Assembly (NCBI RefSeq): GCF_008122205.1
Contig: NZ_PHNJ01000004.1
Coordinates: 124,001 to 188,000 of the forward strand
Length of the DNA stretch: 64,000 nt
Direction of reading: 5' to 3'
Origin: Natronococcus pandeyae
GTDB taxonomy: Archaea; Halobacteriota; Halobacteria; Halobacteriales; Natrialbaceae
Below are positions 1 to 8,970 of this stretch, one piece after another. Below the pieces are notes generated by a model. It made no database searches and was not told the origin of the DNA. It worked only from the letters and a program-made list of their open reading frames with translations. Numbering within the stretch: the stretch's first letter is position 1; the number at the start of each line of letters is the position of its first letter. A program made the position numbers and the translations under genes.

Positions 1-2
1 GC

Positions 3-1181
3 GACGGTTCGATCGCCGAAATCGACGGCTACCGCGTCATCTTCTCGCTGACGGCCTCGAGCGAACTCCTCCCCGGGAAGCGCCACGACGTGGCGACGAT
101 TCGCTACTTCTACTCCCGGGACGGCCGCGAGTGGACCTGCGGCGGACCGGTCTTCGAGGACGGCGCAGAGCAACGCACCGCGAGCAGCCGGACGCAGTCC
201 GGCGACGGCGGCGCACTCGGCTCGCGCCAGTGGGCGGGATCGGCGCTCTACGACGCCGATGGTCAGCTCTACGTCTACTACACCGCCGCCGGCACGCGCG
301 ACGAGACCGAACTGACCTACACGCAGCGGATCGCGGTCGGTTCTGGCGGAACCGTCGAGACGGACGAGAACGGGCTCTCGATCTCGGGCCCGTTCGATCA
401 CGAGGTCCTGTTGCGTCCGGACGGGACGATGTACGAGCAGGAAGACCAGTCCCGCGGAATGATCTACACCTTCCGCGACCCGTGGTTCTTCGAGGATCCC
501 CAGACCGGCGAGACCTGTCTGCTGTTCGAGGCAAACACGCCGATTCCCGACCCCGCACTCGAGGAGCGATTCGACGCCGAACCGGAACACCTCGAGTTCA
601 ACGGCAGCGTCGGTATCGCCGTCTCGCCCTCTGGCGACCCGACGGAGTGGGAAATCCAGTCGCCGATCCTCGAGGGCGTCGGCACGAACCAGGAACTCGA
701 GCGCCCGCACGTCGTCGTCCGCGACGACCAGTACTACCTGTTCCTCTCGAGTCACGAGCACACCTTCGCGGCGGGACTCGAGGGGTACGACGCGCTCTAC
801 GGCTTCGTCGCCGACTCACTGCGAGGAGAGTACGAGCCGCTGAACGAGTCCGGACTCGTCCTCACGAACCCGGCGAGCGCCCCGTTCCAGACCTACTCCT
901 GGCTCGCCTACCCACACCGCGAGGAGCTCCTCGTCAGTAGCTTCTTCAACTACTACGATCTGCGCGGCCTCTCGCTGGACGATGTGGCCCACCTGCCGCC
1001 GAACGAACAGCAGCGGCGGTTCGGCGGCACGCTGGCTCCGACGGTTCGGCTGGCCCTCGACGGCACCGAGAGTCGCGTGCTCGGCGCGCTCGAGCACGGT
1101 CACCTGCCGCTTCCGGCCGAGGATCTTCCGCCGCTGCTCTCGTCGCACCGTCGAGACGAGGGTGGCGACGGCGAGTACTAA
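3..1181 (+). CDS. GH68 fructosyltransferase (levansucrase/inulosucrase type), 5' end outside window
   Basis: Transfers fructose from sucrose to a growing fructan or to water. The visible 392 residues begin just after where the family's WD nucleophile motif should lie, so the catalytic Asp and any signal peptide are off the window. The rest of the fold is present: a W-A-G-S sucrose-box segment near visible residue 78, the transition-state stabiliser in FRDPWFFED (Asp about residue 159, codon at 477), and the acid/base Glu in NQELERPH (about residue 233), the counterpart of the DEIER motif. The C-terminal strands match too. The variant NQELER resembles the Gram-negative-type QTERP form more than Bacillus DEIER. 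It converges on a GH32 fructosidase 34 bp away, suggesting a make-and-degrade fructan pair. Levan and inulin synthesis cannot be told apart by eye. Confidence 0.88.
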   Translation, partial: DGSIAEIDGYRVIFSLTASSELLPGKRHDVATIRYFYSRDGREWTCGGPVFEDGAEQRTASSRTQSGDGGALGSRQWAGSALYDADGQLYVYYTAAGTRDETELTYTQRIAVGSGGTVETDENGLSISGPFDHEVLLRPDGTMYEQEDQSRGMIYTFRDPWFFEDPQTGETCLLFEANTPIPDPALEERFDAEPEHLEFNGSVGIAVSPSGDPTEWEIQSPILEGVGTNQELERPHVVVRDDQYYLFLSSHEHTFAAGLEGYDALYGFVADSLRGEYEPLNESGLVLTNPASAPFQTYSWLAYPHREELLVSSFFNYYDLRGLSLDDVAHLPPNEQQRRFGGTLAPTVRLALDGTESRVLGALEHGHLPLPAEDLPPLLSSHRRDEGGDGEY

Positions 1182-1215
1182 AACCGAATCCGAATTCGAA
1201 TCCCGTTCGTCGCGC

Positions 1216-3390
1216 TTACTGCTGAACCGTCCGTTCTGCTTCCGCCTGTGCCGTCGGCCAGGCTGATCCCATCTGCCAGACGTCGAGTTCGTCGACGACG
1301 GCCGTCCCGTCGGCCGCGTAGATCGAGATGCCGTCGCTGTCCTCGCGCGTCGGGAAGATCCGGGTCGTGAGGCAGTGGCGCTCGTTCGCGAAGAGTTCGA
1401 CGACCGAGCCGTCGACGAAGACGCGAAGCGAGAGCGCGCCGTCGACCGGCGTGACGGGCATCGAAACGGGCGTATCCGACGCCCGCGGATCGGTCGTCGA
1501 CGCCGATCGATCGACGACGACGTCGCTTTCTCTCGTGTACCGGATCAGCGTCTCCTCCTCGCTGTCCGGCGACTCGCGGACCGTGAGTCCGAACTCGGAC
1601 GCGTCGTCGAGTTGGATCTCGGCCCGGAGTTCGAACGAGCGGCTGTCGACCGGCAGCCGTTGGCGTTCGTCCTCGAGCACCGCCTCGCCGCCGTACGCGT
1701 GCGATTCCCGGAGTTCGGTCAGTTCGGGCGCGGGCCGCTGTCGAAGCTTCCCGTCAGTGTCGAGATCCACCTGCCGGGGGAGTGACAGGGTACCGGACCA
1801 GCCGGCGTCCCACTGGGCCGCGGGACTCCTGTCCGGTTTCACCCAGCCCCACGTAAGCCAGCGGTCGTCGTCGTCGCGAAGCGACTGCGGGGCGTAGTAG
1901 ACGCCGTGATCGAGGAGGCCGTCTCGCTCGACGTCGAACGAGCCGTCTTCGTACTCGCCGAGGTAGTACCGAACCTCCTCGTAGTTCGAGATGTGGAGGA
2001 GCTGTTTCTCGCCCAGGTCGAGCAGTTCCGGACACTCCCACATCTCGCCGTCGCGGTCGGGGTCGCCGACCAGGATCGGACCGTGGTAGGTCCAGTTCGT
2101 CATGTCGTCGTCCGCCGTGTACAACAGCGCGGTTCCGCCGCCGTCCTCGACGCCGGAGCCGATGAGGTGGTGCCAGGTGCCGTCCTGGTACCAGATGTTG
2201 TGGTCGCGAAACTCCGCTCGCCAGTGTTCGGTCGATCGCAGCGGCGGCTCGACGGGAATCGTGTTGATGACCGGGTTCTCCGCAGACTTCTCCCAGCCGT
2301 TCAGGTCGTCGTCGGTCGCGGTCCCCAGACAGGGCAGTTGTACGTCGTCGCGACCGCCCGTGTACATGATCGTCGGCGTCCCGTCGACCGCCATCGCACA
2401 GCCGGACCAGCAGCCGTCCCGGTCCGGGCCGTCCGGCGAGGGCGTCAGCGCGATCGGTCGATCCTCCCAGGTCACCAGGTCGTCGCTCACCGCGTGGCCC
2501 CAGTGGATCGTCCCGTGGTACGGTCCGCCGGGGTTGTACTGGTAGAACGCGTGGTAGGTCCCGTTCCACTTGATCAGGCCGTTCGGATCGTTGAGCCAGT
2601 CTCCGGGCGGCGAGAGGTGATACTGCGGCCGGTGATGATCGCCGACGAGTTTCTCCCGGTTCGACCTCAGCGATTCGACCGACCTCGGTTCTCGCTCGAG
2701 GAGTCGTCGCTCGCCGTCGCCGAGGACCGCGAGGAGATTCGACAGCAGGCGCGTTCGGTTTTGCGCGGCCGCGTCGGATGCCGGCCCGTCGAACTGGATC
2801 CCGGTTCCGAGGCCGGCGACGTCGCCCGTTCCAACTCGCCAGCCGACCAGCGCAACTTCGTGGGGAGCCTCACGGTCCTCGTGGAGGGTACTCGCGAGGA
2901 CGGTCCCGCGCTCCGGAAGCACGCGCTCGTACCGCGTCGACGGCTGCACTCCCTCCGGCGCTCGCGTCCGAATGCGAAGCCCCTCCAGTCCGTCGACGGC
3001 GGGATGATCGTCGTAGAGGGACTTCCAGAGGAGACCGGTCGTCGTCGTCGGCTCTTCGAGCGACGAGACGTCGGGGCCGACGGGGTCGATATCGAGCGTC
3101 GGGACGGCCTCGAGCGCCCGCAGGGTGAGCAACAGCCCGCCACCCTCCTCGACGTACGTCCTGATCGGCTCGCTTGCGTCCGGCAGTGCAGCGGCGTCCG
3201 CGACCGGTTCGGCGCGGTGCCACCAGAGGGCATCGTACCCCGACGGGACGGTGCCGTCCGTCGCGACGGTGGCGAGTGAGACAGTATCCGCGTCGATCCC
3301 AGCCTCGGCACACCACTCGAGTGCCGCGTGCTGCTCCGGTGAACGGTCGCCGTCGACCAGGAACCCGACGGTCGCTGCTAGATCACTCAT
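1216..3390 (-). CDS. GH32 beta-fructosidase (levanase/invertase type) with N-terminal GATase-like domain
   Basis: Hydrolyses beta-fructosides such as sucrose, levan or inulin. The protein is 724 residues. Residues about 1-230 form an extra domain resembling the class-I-glutamine-amidotransferase-like fold (GYDALWWH, then [10 protein letters not shown]) found on some glycosidases. GH32 starts near residue 250: WLNDPNG holds the nucleophile Asp268, CWSG follows, the RDP position reads FRDHN (Arg395-Asp396), and MWECPE supplies acid/base Glu452. A C-terminal beta-sandwich ends the protein. No signal peptide is visible, so it looks cytoplasmic. A TATA-like TTATAGG lies 26-32 nt upstream of the ATG, which supports this start. 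It converges with the GH68 gene. The Pro-to-His change in the RDP motif leaves the Asp intact, so activity is still expected. Confidence 0.88.
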   Translation of the reverse strand: MSDLAATVGFLVDGDRSPEQHAALEWCAEAGIDADTVSLATVATDGTVPSGYDALWWHRAEPVADAAALPDASEPIRTYVEEGGGLLLTLRALEAVPTLDIDPVGPDVSSLEEPTTTTGLLWKSLYDDHPAVDGLEGLRIRTRAPEGVQPSTRYERVLPERGTVLASTLHEDREAPHEVALVGWRVGTGDVAGLGTGIQFDGPASDAAAQNRTRLLSNLLAVLGDGERRLLEREPRSVESLRSNREKLVGDHHRPQYHLSPPGDWLNDPNGLIKWNGTYHAFYQYNPGGPYHGTIHWGHAVSDDLVTWEDRPIALTPSPDGPDRDGCWSGCAMAVDGTPTIMYTGGRDDVQLPCLGTATDDDLNGWEKSAENPVINTIPVEPPLRSTEHWRAEFRDHNIWYQDGTWHHLIGSGVEDGGGTALLYTADDDMTNWTYHGPILVGDPDRDGEMWECPELLDLGEKQLLHISNYEEVRYYLGEYEDGSFDVERDGLLDHGVYYAPQSLRDDDDRWLTWGWVKPDRSPAAQWDAGWSGTLSLPRQVDLDTDGKLRQRPAPELTELRESHAYGGEAVLEDERQRLPVDSRSFELRAEIQLDDASEFGLTVRESPDSEEETLIRYTRESDVVVDRSASTTDPRASDTPVSMPVTPVDGALSLRVFVDGSVVELFANERHCLTTRIFPTREDSDGISIYAADGTAVVDELDVWQMGSAWPTAQAEAERTVQQ

Positions 3391-3413
3391 CTACACGCAA
3401 CGCAGCGTTGGAC

Positions 3414-3422
3414 AGTTATAGG
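3414..3422 (-). promoter_or_regulatory. TATA-like box of the GH32 gene
   Basis: On the minus strand this reads CCTATAACT and sits 24-32 nt before the GH32 ATG. That spacing fits a leaderless haloarchaeal transcript. Confidence 0.45.
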
Positions 3423-3567
3423 AGTGCCGACGTGGACCGGTGACGGCGCCGAGTCTCTTCGCCTCCTACACGCCCACTCGCCACCGATATCCGCACCCAG
3501 AGAGATTCCTGGTGGACCAAGCAAGGACGTGCTATTTGATCGTCGAGTCCCTCTATTTGGACGAGAG

Positions 3568-3783
3568 ATGATGACCATCCACGCCACCAGTTCGGGCACC
3601 GACGGATCGTCTATAAACAAGCTCAGCATCGTCTCGACGGTGATCGACGCGGCGATCGCGTTCGCTCGAGGCCGACCGAAGAGCGGCCTACTGCTGCTCG
3701 CGGCCGCGGCGCTCTCGTCGCGCATCCCCGGCATCGGAACGGCCGTCTCGCTGCTCCTCAGACTGGCTCGCCGGCTCCGGTAA
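3568..3783 (+). CDS. Small conserved haloarchaeal protein with a hydrophobic segment
   Basis: A 71-residue protein when started at the ATG-ATG at 3568/3571. A longer reading from 3424 is possible, but its extra 48 residues look non-coding. It has a polar Gly/Ser-rich start, then IVSTVIDAAIAFARGRPKSG, a hydrophobic stretch (LLLLAAAALSSRIPGIGTAVSLLL) and a basic tail (RLARRLR). One membrane-associated helix or a hairpin is likely. I know similar short proteins from haloarchaea but no function. It sits alone between GH32 and a lipoprotein gene. Confidence 0.6.
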   Translation: MMTIHATSSGTDGSSINKLSIVSTVIDAAIAFARGRPKSGLLLLAAAALSSRIPGIGTAVSLLLRLARRLR

Positions 3784-3844
3784 TCCGACCGCGAAACGGA
3801 ACTCGCGGCAAAGGAGTTTATGCTGCGAGGTGGCGAGATCTAGT

Positions 3845-4303
3845 ATGAGGCGGCGCGAGCTACTCGCCTGCACGGCCAGCGGGTTCGGCGGAATCGCCAC
3901 GCTCGGGGGTTGTGGGGTCGAACGTGCCCCGATCCGCCGATTTGCCGGCGAGTTGGAGTGCGACGAGCACCCGCTCGAGCGCCGCGACCAGCGCTGTGCC
4001 AGCGACGAGGAAGACGAGGCGACGATCCGGTTCACGGACGAGGGAGTGATCGTCGAAGGGCTGATCAGAACGCCGACGCCGTGTCACGAACTCGAACTCG
4101 TGCCGGTGGTGGCCGACTCGGACTGCGACACGCTCGAGGTCTGGATCGAGGTCGGCCGCCAGGAGGAGGCGATCTGCGTCCAGTGTCTGGGTGTCGTCGA
4201 GTACGAGGCCAGGCTCGACCTCGACGGTCACCAGCCCGACCGCGTCGAAGTCGTCTACGACCGAAGTGAGGAGACGGTCGACGTCGTGGCCGCCGACCGA
4301 TAG
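3845..4303 (+). CDS. Tat-type lipoprotein of unknown function
   Basis: The 152-residue protein begins MRRRELLACTASGF and has the lipobox LGGC at about residue 20-23, as in Tat-exported haloarchaeal lipoproteins anchored outside the cell. The mature part is acidic and contains five further cysteines (ECDEH, RCASDE, TPCHE, DCDT, ICVQC), so disulfides or metal binding are possible. I do not recognise the domain. The ATG at 3845 is chosen over a GTG at 3830 because it puts the double arginine at the N terminus. The stop lies 27 bp from the convergent epimerase gene. Confidence 0.7.
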   Translation: MRRRELLACTASGFGGIATLGGCGVERAPIRRFAGELECDEHPLERRDQRCASDEEDEATIRFTDEGVIVEGLIRTPTPCHELELVPVVADSDCDTLEVWIEVGRQEEAICVQCLGVVEYEARLDLDGHQPDRVEVVYDRSEETVDVVAADR

Positions 4304-4330
4304 GTCACGCTATCGGACGGGCGGCAACGA

Positions 4331-4714
4331 TCAGTGTTCGACGAACTCGATCAGGATGCCGCCGGTGTCCCTCGGGTGCAGGAACGCGACGGTGTGGCCC
4401 CACGCCCCGGGTCGCGGCTCCTCGTCGACGAGTTCGACGCCGTGCTCTCGGACGGTCTCGAGTGCGGCCTCGATATCGTCGGTCGCGAGCGCGAGGTGGT
4501 GGATCCCCGGGCCGTCGTTCTCCAGGTAGCGCGAGATCGTTCCGTCCTCGAGCGGCTCGAGTAACTCGAAGTAGCCGTTGTCGCAGTCGAGAAAGACCAC
4601 ACGCATCCCGTCGAACTCCTCCTCGTGTGCGATCTCGAGGCCGAAGAGGTCCGCGTACAGTTCCGCGAGACTCCGTGCGTCGTCGGTCGCGATCCCTGCG
4701 TGGTCGAAGTGCAT
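4331..4714 (-). CDS. mce: Methylmalonyl-CoA epimerase
   Basis: Interconverts (R)- and (S)-methylmalonyl-CoA between propionyl-CoA carboxylase and methylmalonyl-CoA mutase. The 127 residues form two vicinal-oxygen-chelate modules. Expected metal ligands are visible: His5 (MHFDHAGIA), Glu50 (GYFELLEP), a His of GIHHLALATDD (72/73) and Glu123 (ILIEFVEH). The ATG at 4714 is preferred over more upstream frames because MHFDH is the usual family start. The mutase catalytic subunit lies about 4.6 kb away on the same strand, with a histidine kinase and an aldo/keto reductase between them. Confidence 0.93.
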   Translation of the reverse strand: MHFDHAGIATDDARSLAELYADLFGLEIAHEEEFDGMRVVFLDCDNGYFELLEPLEDGTISRYLENDGPGIHHLALATDDIEAALETVREHGVELVDEEPRPGAWGHTVAFLHPRDTGGILIEFVEH

Positions 4715-4848
4715 CGAGGAAGGAGTTCGAGCTACTGCGGTGAGAGTGTTACTGTTCGGACAATCCCGCGACACGTACGTCGCGGCGCGGGTATTCGAAC
4801 GCGAAATCGAGATTCGGACGCGTGATCGAACGGCCCGCTCAGCCGGGC

Positions 4849-7545
4849 TCACTCCCCGTCTTCGTCCACGGCCGGAAGCGTAACCGAGAACGTCGATCCT
4901 TCGCCGGGCTCGGAGTCGACCCAGATGTCGCCGTCGTGGCGCTCGACGATGCGTTCACAGAGTGCGAGTCCGATGCCGGTTCCGCCGTGTTCGTCGCGGC
5001 TGTGGAGGCGCTTGAACATCTCGAAGATACGGTCTTGCTCGTCGGGCTCGATACCGATTCCCTCGTCGCGAACGGAAACGACCCACTCCGGCCCCCGTCG
5101 TTCGGCCGAGACGTGAATTCGCGGGACGTCATCGCTGTAGTCGATCGCGTTGCTCAGCAGGTTCTGGAACACCTGCCGGAGCTGGCTGGCGTCTCCCGAG
5201 ACGGACGGGAGATCCTCGGCAGTGATCTCGGCGTTGCTCTCCGCGATCCGCATCTCGAGATCCGAGACGACGTCGTCGAGGACCACCTCGAGATCGACCG
5301 GCTCGAACGGATCGCCTTGCGTCTTGACCCGGGAGTACGCGAGCAGCCCGTCGATCATCGCCCGCATTCGCTCGGCGCCGTCGAGGGCGAACTCGAGGAA
5401 CTCCTCGCCGTCCTCGTCGAGTGCGTCGTCGTACCGTCGCTCGAGGAGCTGGAGGTAGCTCGAGACCATCCGCAGCGGCTCCTGTAAGTCGTGGCTGGCG
5501 GCGTAGGCGAACTGCTCGAGGCGTCGGGTCTCGGCCTGTAGCTCGTCGATGTACTCCCGTCGTTCGAAATGAAACTTCACGAGCGTCGCGAGCGTGCCGA
5601 TCAGCTCCCGCTCTTCGTCGACAAACGTCTCCGTCTCGTTCTCCGGCGGCTCCTCGAGGTAGACGACGTCGATTCTGATCGGCGTGCCGTTCGCCGTACT
5701 GGTGTGGGTGGTGATCTTCCGCTCGAGGGGCTCGTACGCGTCGGTGGTTGCCTCGTGCTCGCCGATCGAGACGCGTGCGGCGGTCCGCTCCGGATACCGG
5801 AAGGATCGTGGGAGTTCCGCGACGAACTCCTGGAGCAACTCGTCGACCGGCTGGTCGCCGGTCTCGAGCAAGCTCGTGGCGAGCTGGACGGCGGTGAGCT
5901 CCTTCTCGCGCTCCTCTAGCTCCTGTTTGTGGCGCTGTGCCAGCTCTTTCAGTTCGGTGATGTCCGTCGCGGTCACGACGACCTGCTCGGGCTCTCCACC
6001 GTCGTCGGTGATCGGCGTCGCGTTTATCGACAGCCACGTCTGCTGGTGGTCCGGCGGATCGACTACCAGTTCTCGATCGTACAGGGGCTCACCTGTCTCG
6101 AAGACCTGGGCCGCGGGCCGTTCCTCGATCGGGAGCAGGTTGCCGCTCGCGTCGAACATGTCCCGCTGGCCCGAAGTGTACTCCAGGGCCTCAGCCGACG
6201 GAATTCCGAGCAGTTCCGTCATCCGTTCGTTTGCCCGGCTGGTCGACCCGTCCGGGTTTACGACTGCGATGCCGACCGGGCTCGTCTCCAGAATCTGCTC
6301 GGTCAGGTCGCGTTCGCGCTGGAGTTGCTGCTCCCGCGCCCGCCGATCGGTCATGTCTCGAGTGACCTTCGCGTACCCCTGTAGCTCGCCCTCGTCCCGG
6401 ATGGCCGTAATCGTCACGTTCGCCCAGAACTCCGAGCCGTCGGAGCGGACGCGCCAGCCTTCGTCCTCGAAGGAGCCGCGTTCTCTCGCCTGCGTGAGAT
6501 TCCGCTCGGGAATGCCGTTCGCCCGATCGTCGTCGGTGTAAAAAACCGAAAAGTGCTCCCCGAGGATCTCCGCCGAATCGTAGCCCTTGATCTGTGCAGC
6601 CCCTTCGTTCCAGCTGACGACCTGCCCGTCGGGGTCGAGCATGAATATCGCGTACTCTTCGACCGCATCGACCAGCGACTGAAACCGCTGTTCGCTCGCC
6701 TGTTGGGCCTGTTCCGACGCCTTCTGGTCGGTTATATCGTAGTACAGTTCGACGCGACCGCCGCCGTACTGGCCGAACTCGATGGGTTTGCTCCGGTGTT
6801 CGAGCCAGCGCTCCGCTCGATCGGGACCGGGTGTGATTCGACACTCGAACTGTTCGATATACGTGTTGTCGTCGTAGGTCGCCGAGAGGGTATCCGCGAA
6901 TTTGTCTGGATCGGCGAGGCGGTCTCGAATCGTGTCCTCGATGACCGCGCGTTTGTTTCGACCGATGATCTCGGTTCGATCCACGCCGAAGTACTCTTCG
7001 ATGGTTTTGTCGATCCACACGACGTCGAACGTCTCGTCGAGGATGAACACGCCGACCTCGGCTTCGTCGATGACGGCGGAGATCGACTTGTAGCTCTCCC
7101 AGATCGACGTGAACGCATCGTGACTGCGATCACGGTCGTCGACGTCTCGAACGACGCCGACGGTTCCCTCGAACTCGCCGTCGGTCTCGAGGAGGCTGAA
7201 CCGCAACTCACAGGGAACGGTGTCGCCGTCTGCGGTCTCGATTGCGAGGTCGAACGTGGTGTCGTCGTCCACGCCGGTTTCGAGCCGTCTTCGGACTTCG
7301 CGCCCCAGTTGCTCTGCCTGCTCCTCGTCGACGATGATCGAGACGTGCTCGCCGAGAAGGTCGTCGCGCGCGTATCCCGTCGTCTCGAGGACGACATCGT
7401 TGACCGCGACGAACCGGCCTTCGGCGTCGAGTTGAAAAATTCCGTCGTCGACCGTGTTCACCAGCGTTCGATATCGTTTCAGCGCCTCTGTTTCGTCCTC
7501 TTCACCCCAGAACGCCTCCTTAGCAGACCCCCCGCGGTCGTCCAT
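4849..7545 (-). CDS. Soluble multi-PAS sensor histidine kinase
   Basis: An 898-residue cytoplasmic kinase with no membrane segments. Four PAS-like modules span roughly residues 20-140, 150-270, 285-405 and 415-530. A linker/GAF-like region (about 545-660) follows with a coiled coil ending in RREYIDELQAETRRLEQF. The HisKA H-box is AASHDLQEPLRM (His near residue 684). The ATPase has N-box FQNLLSNAIDYS, G1 DEGIGI, F-box FEMFKRL and G2 GGTGIGLAL. This layout matches haloarchaeal bacteriophytochrome-like/PAS kinases that sense redox, light or small ligands. No response regulator is adjacent. The ATG at 7545 is chosen because upstream frame sequence is arginine-rich and non-coding in character, and an ACTTATC TATA-like element sits about 30 nt upstream. 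Confidence 0.9.
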   Translation of the reverse strand: MDDRGGSAKEAFWGEEDETEALKRYRTLVNTVDDGIFQLDAEGRFVAVNDVVLETTGYARDDLLGEHVSIIVDEEQAEQLGREVRRRLETGVDDDTTFDLAIETADGDTVPCELRFSLLETDGEFEGTVGVVRDVDDRDRSHDAFTSIWESYKSISAVIDEAEVGVFILDETFDVVWIDKTIEEYFGVDRTEIIGRNKRAVIEDTIRDRLADPDKFADTLSATYDDNTYIEQFECRITPGPDRAERWLEHRSKPIEFGQYGGGRVELYYDITDQKASEQAQQASEQRFQSLVDAVEEYAIFMLDPDGQVVSWNEGAAQIKGYDSAEILGEHFSVFYTDDDRANGIPERNLTQARERGSFEDEGWRVRSDGSEFWANVTITAIRDEGELQGYAKVTRDMTDRRAREQQLQRERDLTEQILETSPVGIAVVNPDGSTSRANERMTELLGIPSAEALEYTSGQRDMFDASGNLLPIEERPAAQVFETGEPLYDRELVVDPPDHQQTWLSINATPITDDGGEPEQVVVTATDITELKELAQRHKQELEEREKELTAVQLATSLLETGDQPVDELLQEFVAELPRSFRYPERTAARVSIGEHEATTDAYEPLERKITTHTSTANGTPIRIDVVYLEEPPENETETFVDEERELIGTLATLVKFHFERREYIDELQAETRRLEQFAYAASHDLQEPLRMVSSYLQLLERRYDDALDEDGEEFLEFALDGAERMRAMIDGLLAYSRVKTQGDPFEPVDLEVVLDDVVSDLEMRIAESNAEITAEDLPSVSGDASQLRQVFQNLLSNAIDYSDDVPRIHVSAERRGPEWVVSVRDEGIGIEPDEQDRIFEMFKRLHSRDEHGGTGIGLALCERIVERHDGDIWVDSEPGEGSTFSVTLPAVDEDGE

Positions 7546-7628
7546 ACCAGTATCGTGCCTCGTGATCCGGATAAGTTCTCTGTCCAGATGTCGTAGGGAC
7601 AACAAAAAATCTCGTCCCGAGGCGTCCC

Positions 7629-8468
7629 TCACTTCGTCAGTCCGATTCTGTTCGCGATTTTCGACGCGAGGCTCCGTTCGGTCAGTTCGAACACCGTCCG
7701 CATCTCGGCGGCCGAGAGTTCGAAGTCGAAGACGTCCGCGTTCGCCTCGATGTGCTCGCGACTCGCGGCCTTCGGAATCGCGGCAACGGACGGCTGCTGG
7801 ACCAGCCACCGCAGGGCCACCTGGGCGGCGGATTTGTCGTAACGGTCGCCGATCTCTTCGAGGCGCTCGTCGCCGACCACGGCACCCTCCGCGAGTGGAC
7901 TGTACGCGGTCAGCAGGATCTCCTCGTCGACGCAGTACGACAGGAGGTCGTCCTGCCGGTGGTAGGGGTGGTACTTCACCTGGTTTGTGACGATCGGGGT
8001 CTCCGAACGCTCCCGGGCGCGCTCGAGTTGCTCGACCGAGAAGTTGCTGACGCCGATGTGGTCGACAGCACCCTCCTCCTGTAGTTCGTTCATCGCGCCG
8101 AGCGTCTCCTCGAGCGGCGTGTGATCTCGCGGCGCGTGGATCAACAGGAGGTCGACCGCGTCGACGCCGAGGCGGTCGAGACTCGCGCGGGTCGACTCGA
8201 GGACGTCGTCGTACGCGAGGTTGCTGGTGTTGACCTTGGTCACGACGAAGACGTCCTCACGGGGAACGTCGCTCGCCTCGAGCGCGTCGCCGACCGCGTC
8301 CTCGTTGTCGTACATCTGGGCGGTGTCGACGTGTCGGTAGCCGGCCGAGAGGGCGGTCTCGACCGCGCGGCGACACTCGTCGCCGGTCATCCGGGCGGTG
8401 CCGAAGCCGAGCGCCGGAACGTCGACCCCCTGTGCGGTTACGGTCTCGGTTGTGGTATCGGTACGCAC
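7629..8468 (-). CDS. Aldo/keto reductase (first of two)
   Basis: NAD(P)H-dependent reductase of aldehydes, ketones or sugars, 279 residues, cytoplasmic TIM barrel. The catalytic tetrad is complete: Asp48 and Tyr53 in HVDTAQMYDN, Lys78 in VVTKVN and His111 in LLLIHAP. The C-terminal AIPKAASREHIEAN carries the cofactor-phosphate loop. It resembles 2,5-diketo-D-gluconate-reductase-type AKRs of haloarchaea. The paralogue at 50478 shares the SNLAYDDVLE segment and barrel motifs. It is transcribed toward the kinase gene, 83 bp away. Upstream lies a long non-coding region with a 20-bp perfect palindrome. Confidence 0.9.
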   Translation of the reverse strand: MRTDTTTETVTAQGVDVPALGFGTARMTGDECRRAVETALSAGYRHVDTAQMYDNEDAVGDALEASDVPREDVFVVTKVNTSNLAYDDVLESTRASLDRLGVDAVDLLLIHAPRDHTPLEETLGAMNELQEEGAVDHIGVSNFSVEQLERARERSETPIVTNQVKYHPYHRQDDLLSYCVDEEILLTAYSPLAEGAVVGDERLEEIGDRYDKSAAQVALRWLVQQPSVAAIPKAASREHIEANADVFDFELSAAEMRTVFELTERSLASKIANRIGLTK

Positions 8469-8564
8469 GGAAGGTCGTTCGCCGCTGTCGCTATTGAGTA
8501 TTCGGTTGAGACGTCCCGGATGTCTTTTCCCCGGTCCCGGCAGTCTGAACGCGCCGACGAAACC

Positions 8565-8584
8565 GTACTCGAGTACTCGAGTAC
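8565..8584. repeat. 20-bp perfect palindrome upstream of the aldo/keto reductase
   Basis: GTACTCGAGTACTCGAGTAC is its own reverse complement and is built from two overlapping GTACTCGAGTAC units. It lies about 100 bp before the divergently reading AKR start, where a dimeric repressor could bind. No regulator gene is adjacent, so an operator role is only an inference. Confidence 0.5.
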
Positions 8585-8877
8585 ACGTTGTGCAGTGATG
8601 GTCGACCTCTGCGATTCTACAGGCGCCTTTCCTTTACAGTCGATAGTAGCGCGATTTCGTCGTTCAGAATCGGGCCTGAAACTAAATTGGTCGATTCGGT
8701 ACCGACAGATGCGCATAGAACGTCCGGCGTTGAGTCTGTAGTGCCGATCAGCCGCTATCGGGTAGGACTGAAAGGGGCCAGGGGCTTTCGGGGTACTCGC
8801 TCCGGGAACAGGTCCTGCTCGCACGAACACACGGGATGGCCACACCCTCCCCAGCCGACTCACTCGCTGCCGGGCTC

Positions 8878-8970
8878 ACGGCCGCTGGCCGTTCGCCGCT
8901 CCGCGGCGCGTAGCGTTCGAGAATCGCACAGCGATTCTCGCAGCCCATCAGAAGTGTACCACACTTCTGA
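8878..8970. repeat. Array of four short hairpins with three-base loops (array A)
   Basis: Four perfect stem-loops follow one another: ACGGCC/GGCCGT (loop GCT, 8878-8892), CGCCGC/GCGGCG (loop TCC, 8894-8908), CGAGAATCGC/GCGATTCTCG (loop ACA, 8918-8940) and TCAGAAGTGT/ACACTTCTGA (loop ACC, 8948-8970). Similar arrays occur at 31041-31146 and around 59808-59831. Confidence 0.7.

Noticed and set aside
1906-3279. Long open frame antisense to the GH32 gene
   Set aside because: It is a shadow of the high-GC coding strand: its product is Val/Arg-rich with no motif, while the opposite strand has complete GH32 motifs. The same reasoning removes the long frames opposite the mutase (9182-10432), AOR (12918-14333), Zn-ADH (44023-45381), Bax1 (42940-43704) and the symporter (40682-42259).
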